Shown: piece after piece, positions 43,976 through 47,156 of the stretch
Numbering within the stretch: position 1 is the stretch's first letter
Layout: each line of letters opens with the position of its first letter
Assembly: GCF_009377175.1 (NCBI RefSeq)
Contig: NZ_VJZD01000046.1
Coordinates: 1-47,156 of the forward strand
DNA length: 47,156 bases
Direction of reading: 5' to 3'
From: Streptomyces adustus
GTDB taxonomy: Bacteria > Actinomycetota > Actinomycetes > Streptomycetales > Streptomycetaceae
Notes under the pieces: generated by a model
What the model saw: the letters and a program-made list of their open reading frames with translations, nothing else
Database searches by the model: none
Told to the model about the DNA's origin: nothing
Program-made: the position numbers and the translations under genes

Positions 43976-44633
43976 CGGGGTGGTCTCGCGATTACAGCTT
44001 TGACGACCCCTTTACCGAAGTCGTTACGGCATGTGCCCCGAAGTCGGCGGGGCATTCGCACATGCACTACAGACAGACGCGCGGCGAGGCCGCTGTGTTC
44101 CACCATCCACATGATCGTCCGATGGACAGGATGACGGATCGGCATCGGTCCCGCGGACGGACACCGTCCGTTCTCTGGCGTAGTCGTGGCGTTCCCGTTC
44201 TACGACACCGGGACCGCGCGGACTCGACGCCAGGCCCGGGCGCGCGACGGCCGGAACCACTGGTCCCCGCGGATGACCGGGGAGTCCTCCCCCGGTGCGG
44301 GCCAGGGCATCGGATCCGGCGCGGCGTACGAGTCCGCTCTTCGCCGGATGCGCGGCCGTCCGGCGCGCGGACACGGCTGGACGAGGGCCACGGATCTCCT
44401 CCGGCGGGCGGATCCGGTGCCCGTACGTCGACCGGCGGTGCCGTTCCGGACGGCGCGTCGGCGACGCGTCACGGGACACCGCGTTCCGGCCGCGGGGTTC
44501 CACGGTTTCGGCCACGGAGGCGGGGGTTCCAGGCGACGGCGGAGGCCGAAAAGACGCGTCCCGGAGGCCCCCTGATAGCTTGCTGCGGTCCTCCCGGCCC
44601 GCGGGCCGGCCGGCTACTGCTTGGGAGTTTCCA

Positions 44634-45173
44634 GTGACTTCGGCGACCTTCTCCCGACCTTCGCACGGCGCGGCGCGCGGGGCCTCCCGCCGGTGGGTGC
44701 GGCTCGCCGCCCTGGGTGCCGGGCTCACGGGGGTGCTCGCGCTGAGCGCGTGCGGCGGCGGTGGCGGCTCCACGGACGAGTCCTCGGCGAGCCCGACGGC
44801 AACGGCGACCGCGGACACCGGGGGTACCGGGGGTACCGGCAAGGCGACCGCGGCCGCCGACGCCCTGGAGGGCAGCTGGCTCGCCACGACCGACGGCCAG
44901 GCCGTGGCCCTGGTCGTCACCGGCAAGCAGGCGGGCCTCTTCGCCACCGGCGGCAGCGTGTGCAGCGGCACCGCGGGCGAGGAGGCCGGGATGCGGATGA
45001 TCCACCTGAAGTGCACGGACGGCAGCGGCAAGCGGGCCACGGGGATGGTCGACTCCGTCAACAGGACGACGCTGAAGGTCACCTGGCAGGGAGATCTCGG
45101 CAAGGAGACATACACCAGGTCGGAGGGCGGACAACTGCCCTCGGGACTGCCCACGGCAAGCCTGGGATCCTGA
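44634..45173 (+). CDS. Secreted lipoprotein of unknown function
   Basis: The 179-residue product begins with a basic N-terminal region, a hydrophobic signal segment (about 22-40) and a lipobox LSAC, followed by a Gly/Ser/Thr-rich linker. Diacylation is expected on that Cys. The mature domain (about 75-175: LEGSWLATTDGQAVALVVTGKQAGLFATGGSVC, IHLKC) looks like a small beta-rich fold with two cysteines that could form a disulfide. No family is recognised. The GTG at 44634 follows TTGGGAG. Another lipoprotein gene follows in the same direction. Confidence 0.8.
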   Translation: MTSATFSRPSHGAARGASRRWVRLAALGAGLTGVLALSACGGGGGSTDESSASPTATATADTGGTGGTGKATAAADALEGSWLATTDGQAVALVVTGKQAGLFATGGSVCSGTAGEEAGMRMIHLKCTDGSGKRATGMVDSVNRTTLKVTWQGDLGKETYTRSEGGQLPSGLPTASLGS

Positions 45174-45251
45174 GAAAAACGGGGTCGCGCGACGGGACCA
45201 CCGGTCCATGCGTGATGATCCAGGGGCACCGACACGACCTCAGGGGAACTC

Positions 45252-45794
45252 ATGCGCGCCTTGCCCATCACCGTCACCGCCCTCGCCGCGGCACTGCTGC
45301 TCACCGCGTGCGACAGCGGCGGCGGCACCAGTGACGACAAGACCGCCGCCGGCGGCGGCGCCGTCGACAGCGCGTGCGCGTTCGGCAACGTCGACATGGA
45401 GATCGGCCCCGTCAACGCCGCGCCGGCCACCGGCGACACCGGCAACGTCTCCGTCACCGTGACCAACACCAAGTCCGAGTGCACGCTGAACGGCTTCCCG
45501 ACCGTCACCCTCGGGTACGACAGCACCTCCGCCACCGTCCCGCACGACGAGGCCGCGCAGGCGCAGAAGCTGACCCTCGCCAAGGGCGCGACCGCCTCCT
45601 TCACCCTCACCTACGTACGGGGCGAGGCGGGCGGCGCCAAGAGCTTCCCGGCCGACGTCATGAAGTCCCGCCTGCCCGGTGACGACGCCGCAGCCACCCA
45701 CAGCGTCGACTGGACGTACGGCGATGTCGCGCTGAAGGACGGCACGGACAAGCCGGACGTCACGGTGAGCGCCTTCCAGCAGTCCGGCGACTGA
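45252..45794 (+). CDS. DUF4232-like lipoprotein
   Basis: The 180-residue product has a signal peptide with lipobox LTAC near residue 20 and a DUF4232-like beta-sandwich (about 40-175). Typical features are CAFGNVDMEIGPVNAAP, VSVTVTNTKSECTLNGFPTVTLGYD and LAKGATASFTLTYVRG. Two cysteines flank the domain, as expected for a disulfide. The family is common on actinobacterial surfaces and its role is unknown. The ATG follows AGGGGAACTC. Confidence 0.85.
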   Translation: MRALPITVTALAAALLLTACDSGGGTSDDKTAAGGGAVDSACAFGNVDMEIGPVNAAPATGDTGNVSVTVTNTKSECTLNGFPTVTLGYDSTSATVPHDEAAQAQKLTLAKGATASFTLTYVRGEAGGAKSFPADVMKSRLPGDDAAATHSVDWTYGDVALKDGTDKPDVTVSAFQQSGD

Positions 45795-45800
45795 CGGCGG

Positions 45801-45818
45801 CGGACGCCGGGCGTCGGG
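45801..45818. terminator. Small convergent hairpin
   Basis: GACGC-CGG-GCGTC lies between convergent stops (45794 and 45819). The surrounding 17 bases are the same as those at 15243-15259. Confidence 0.4.
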
Positions 45819-46934
45819 TCAGGGCAGCCGGGGCCGGGAGCCCATCCGGGCCCGGTCGGCCGCCTCCATGCCCTCGGTCCAGCCCGCCTCGTCGCTCACC
45901 CCGCGCAGCCTGGTCGTCACCGTCTGCGGGAACATGCGGTCCGTGGCCGAGGAGACCGCGACCTCGCGGGAGGCGAGGACGGGCAGCAGGTCGTCCGTCA
46001 CCTGCGTCTTCGCCGCGGCCGTCAGACGGCTGCCGATGCGATGGGCGTACGCGGCGAGGAACGACTGCCGGAAGGTCTTGGTCCGCTTGCGGCCGCCCGC
46101 GCGCTGGGCCGCCTCCGCCCGGGTCATCGCCGTGGTGGCCTGCACGAGCAGCGAGGTGTACAGGAGTTCGACCGACGTCAGGTCGGCCTCGAACCCGACG
46201 ACCGTGGAGAAGCCGAGAGGTTCGTTCCACACCGCCCGGCAGTGGTTCGCACCGGCCACCGCGTCCAGCAGCACCGCCTTGGCCTGCTCGTACGGCGGCT
46301 CGACCCCGATCCGGCAGGCGCCCGGGGCGTCGGGGGCCGGCGCGCGGGCGGCGAGCAGCGCCTCGTCGACGCTGTGCCGGGCCATGAGCTCCTGGGCCTT
46401 GGCGCTCAGCGCCTCCGCCTCCTCCGGGAACCCGGTCGCCTCCGCCTTGGCCAGCAGCGCGCGGATCCGGCCGAGCATCCGGGTGTCGGACCCGGTCCCG
46501 GCCTGTCGCCGTACGGGCTGCGCCAGCGGCTCCAGTGTGGGCAGCCGCAGCAGCAGGCGGTACAGCTCCAGGACCGCACCCGCCCGCGAGAAGCGGTCGG
46601 TGCCCGACGGAGCGCCGACGGCGGCCAGCTCGTCCAGCTGCGCCGCCCAGCGGGGATCGCGCGGACCGTCCGCGGGCGCCTGCGCCCGGATCAGCGCCAC
46701 GCACAGGCGCAGGTGTACGTCGTCCAGCTCGCGGCGCACATAGCGCACGAGGTCGGCGGGCTGCCAGCCGCGCCGCCAGGCCGTCGCCACGAACTCCCTG
46801 CCCCGGGCGTCGAGTTCGGCGTCGGCCGCGGGGTCCGACGCGAGCAGCGAGGCGCCGGTGTCGAGGGCGGTGTCGGTGGCGTCGTAGAGGGAGGCCTCGA
46901 AGGCGCGCTCCACGGTGCTGGTCGTACGGCTCAC
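45819..46934 (-). CDS. DUF2786 domain protein
   Basis: The 371-residue protein has a helical N-terminal region (1-140), then the DUF2786 motif RIRALLAKAEATGFPEEAEALSAKAQELMARHSVDEALL (about 155-195), and a C-terminal DUF7168-like domain (about 215-330: YEQAKAVLLDAVAGANHCRAVWNEPLGFSTVVGFEADLTSVELLYTSLLVQA, KRTKTFRQSFLAAYAHRI). DUF2786 is a helical motif of unknown function, frequent in phages and actinobacteria. The GTG start at 46934 follows CACGAT by 6 bases, a weak -10 match. Confidence 0.85.
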   Translation of the reverse strand: MSRTTSTVERAFEASLYDATDTALDTGASLLASDPAADAELDARGREFVATAWRRGWQPADLVRYVRRELDDVHLRLCVALIRAQAPADGPRDPRWAAQLDELAAVGAPSGTDRFSRAGAVLELYRLLLRLPTLEPLAQPVRRQAGTGSDTRMLGRIRALLAKAEATGFPEEAEALSAKAQELMARHSVDEALLAARAPAPDAPGACRIGVEPPYEQAKAVLLDAVAGANHCRAVWNEPLGFSTVVGFEADLTSVELLYTSLLVQATTAMTRAEAAQRAGGRKRTKTFRQSFLAAYAHRIGSRLTAAAKTQVTDDLLPVLASREVAVSSATDRMFPQTVTTRLRGVSDEAGWTEGMEAADRARMGSRPRLP

Positions 46935-47036
46935 CCGTCGATCGTGCCACGAGGTCCCGCGGCGTCGAAGCCGCCCGTGTCTCAGCCCCCGAAACCCGGT
47001 CGCCCGGGGTTCCGCGCGGAATCCAGCATGGCCGCC

Positions 47037-47141
47037 ATGGTGAACACATCCTTGTACGCGGCGTTCCTCGTCACCGCCTTAGCGCTCTGCGTCACCCCCG
47101 GCCCCGACATGATGTTCATCGTCGCGATGGGCGGGCGGGGC
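47037..47141 (+). CDS. LysE/RhtB-family exporter (5' end only)
   Basis: Only about 35 codons remain, ending at the contig edge: MVNTSLYAAFLVTALALCVTPGPDMMFIVAMGGRG. The first transmembrane helix and the TPGPDM motif are characteristic of the LysE translocator family of amino-acid exporters. An ATG at 47028 in the same frame is an alternative. Leu15 is TTA (47079-47081). The codons beyond 47141 read into adapter sequence and are not genomic. Confidence 0.85.
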
Positions 47142-47156
47142 CTGTCTCTTATACAC
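47142..47156. other. Residual Nextera/Tn5 mosaic-end adapter
   Basis: CTGTCTCTTATACAC is identical to the first 15 bases of the Tn5 transposase mosaic end used in Nextera libraries. Located exactly at the contig end and AT-rich against a GC-rich background, it is an untrimmed adapter. Confidence 0.95.

Larger units (their letters stand above)
43865..44633. other. 769-base stretch without a confident gene
   Basis: It contains the DUF397 promoter region (to about 43980), CACATGCAC at about 44060, a hairpin CGGACGG-ACA-CCGTCCG at 44155-44171, and Arg/Pro-rich open frames on both strands (for example 44186-44575) that lack family features and a good ribosome site. I see no RNA gene. A small gene or sRNA cannot be excluded. 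Confidence 0.5.

Noticed and set aside
43915..44145. A 76-codon minus-strand frame upstream of DUF397
   Set aside because: It overlaps the 29-bp element and the TATGAT -10 box, so it is better explained as regulatory DNA.
44186..44575. A 129-codon plus-strand frame before the lipoprotein
   Set aside because: Arg/Gly-rich composition, no ribosome site and no recognisable motif; kept only as unassigned DNA.
44024..45610. A 528-codon minus-strand frame rich in Val, Pro and Ser
   Set aside because: It runs antisense to two lipoproteins with clear lipoboxes and has no family signature.
47142..47156. Transposon end at the right edge
   Set aside because: It matches the library adapter derived from Tn5 and sits precisely at the contig end, with no transposase or target duplication.

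Overview
The window is GC-rich actinobacterial chromosome, almost certainly from a Streptomyces close to S. coelicolor. The signs are: third-position GC bias, many GTG starts, overlapping GTGA/ATGA gene junctions, only three in-frame TTA codons, a tipA gene with its MerR-type promoter, and a gene order that from memory matches the SCO3380-SCO3425 region. Parts also resemble the Mycobacterium tuberculosis coaX-panC / fol-ftsH / hpt-tilS-dacB-ppa neighbourhood. It is mostly core genome: I see no insertion sequence, prophage, CRISPR array, tRNA or rRNA. Both ends are contig ends. The last 15 bases match the Nextera/Tn5 mosaic end, and the first 20 bases are an exact reverse complement of bases 46-65.

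Layout. (1) 1-6415, minus strand: a truncated Streptomyces hypothetical gene, then a cofactor operon running DUF2520 dehydrogenase - panC - nadB - nadC - coaX (pantothenate/CoA and NAD synthesis), closed by a strong hairpin terminator. (2) 6588-18252: a PLP aldolase-like enzyme, an ArsR-type regulator, a NarL-type two-component system, a MidA-type methyltransferase converging on an orphan nuoD paralogue, two coupled bacterial-PH membrane proteins, a large membrane coiled-coil protein with acidic low-complexity tracts, and a membrane-anchored esterase. (3) 18487-28581: an MprF-like lipid aminoacyltransferase with an ECF sigma-E-like promoter; the folate operon folP - NTF2-like gene - folB - folK - DUF3180; and on the opposite strand tilS - hpt - ftsH - folE. 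(4) 28808-35664: zincin protease, dacB, ppa, a ThrE-type exporter, a DedA protein with a Gln-rich tail and a YbjQ-type protein. (5) 35727-47141: tipA, a ClC-type channel with glutamate decarboxylase, a DinB protein, an aldehyde dehydrogenase, an XRE / RsbW-like / DUF397 regulatory trio, two lipoproteins, a DUF2786 protein and the start of a LysE-type exporter.

Most notable points. A MidA/NDUFAF7-family methyltransferase lies tail-to-tail with an orphan NuoD whose conserved His-Arg-Gly arginine aligns with the NDUFS2 arginine that NDUFAF7 methylates in mitochondria. A near-identical 29-bp element lies upstream of both the RsbW-like and the DUF397 genes in matching orientation. The TipA protein keeps the TipAL/TipAS dual-start design and promoter but has Gly where the thiopeptide-capturing Cys214 is expected. 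At least six genes have a TANNNT -10 box 6-7 bases before the start codon, predicting leaderless transcripts. TTA (bldA-dependent) codons occur in the ClC, RsbW-like and LysE genes. No wholly new defence or biosynthetic system is evident.
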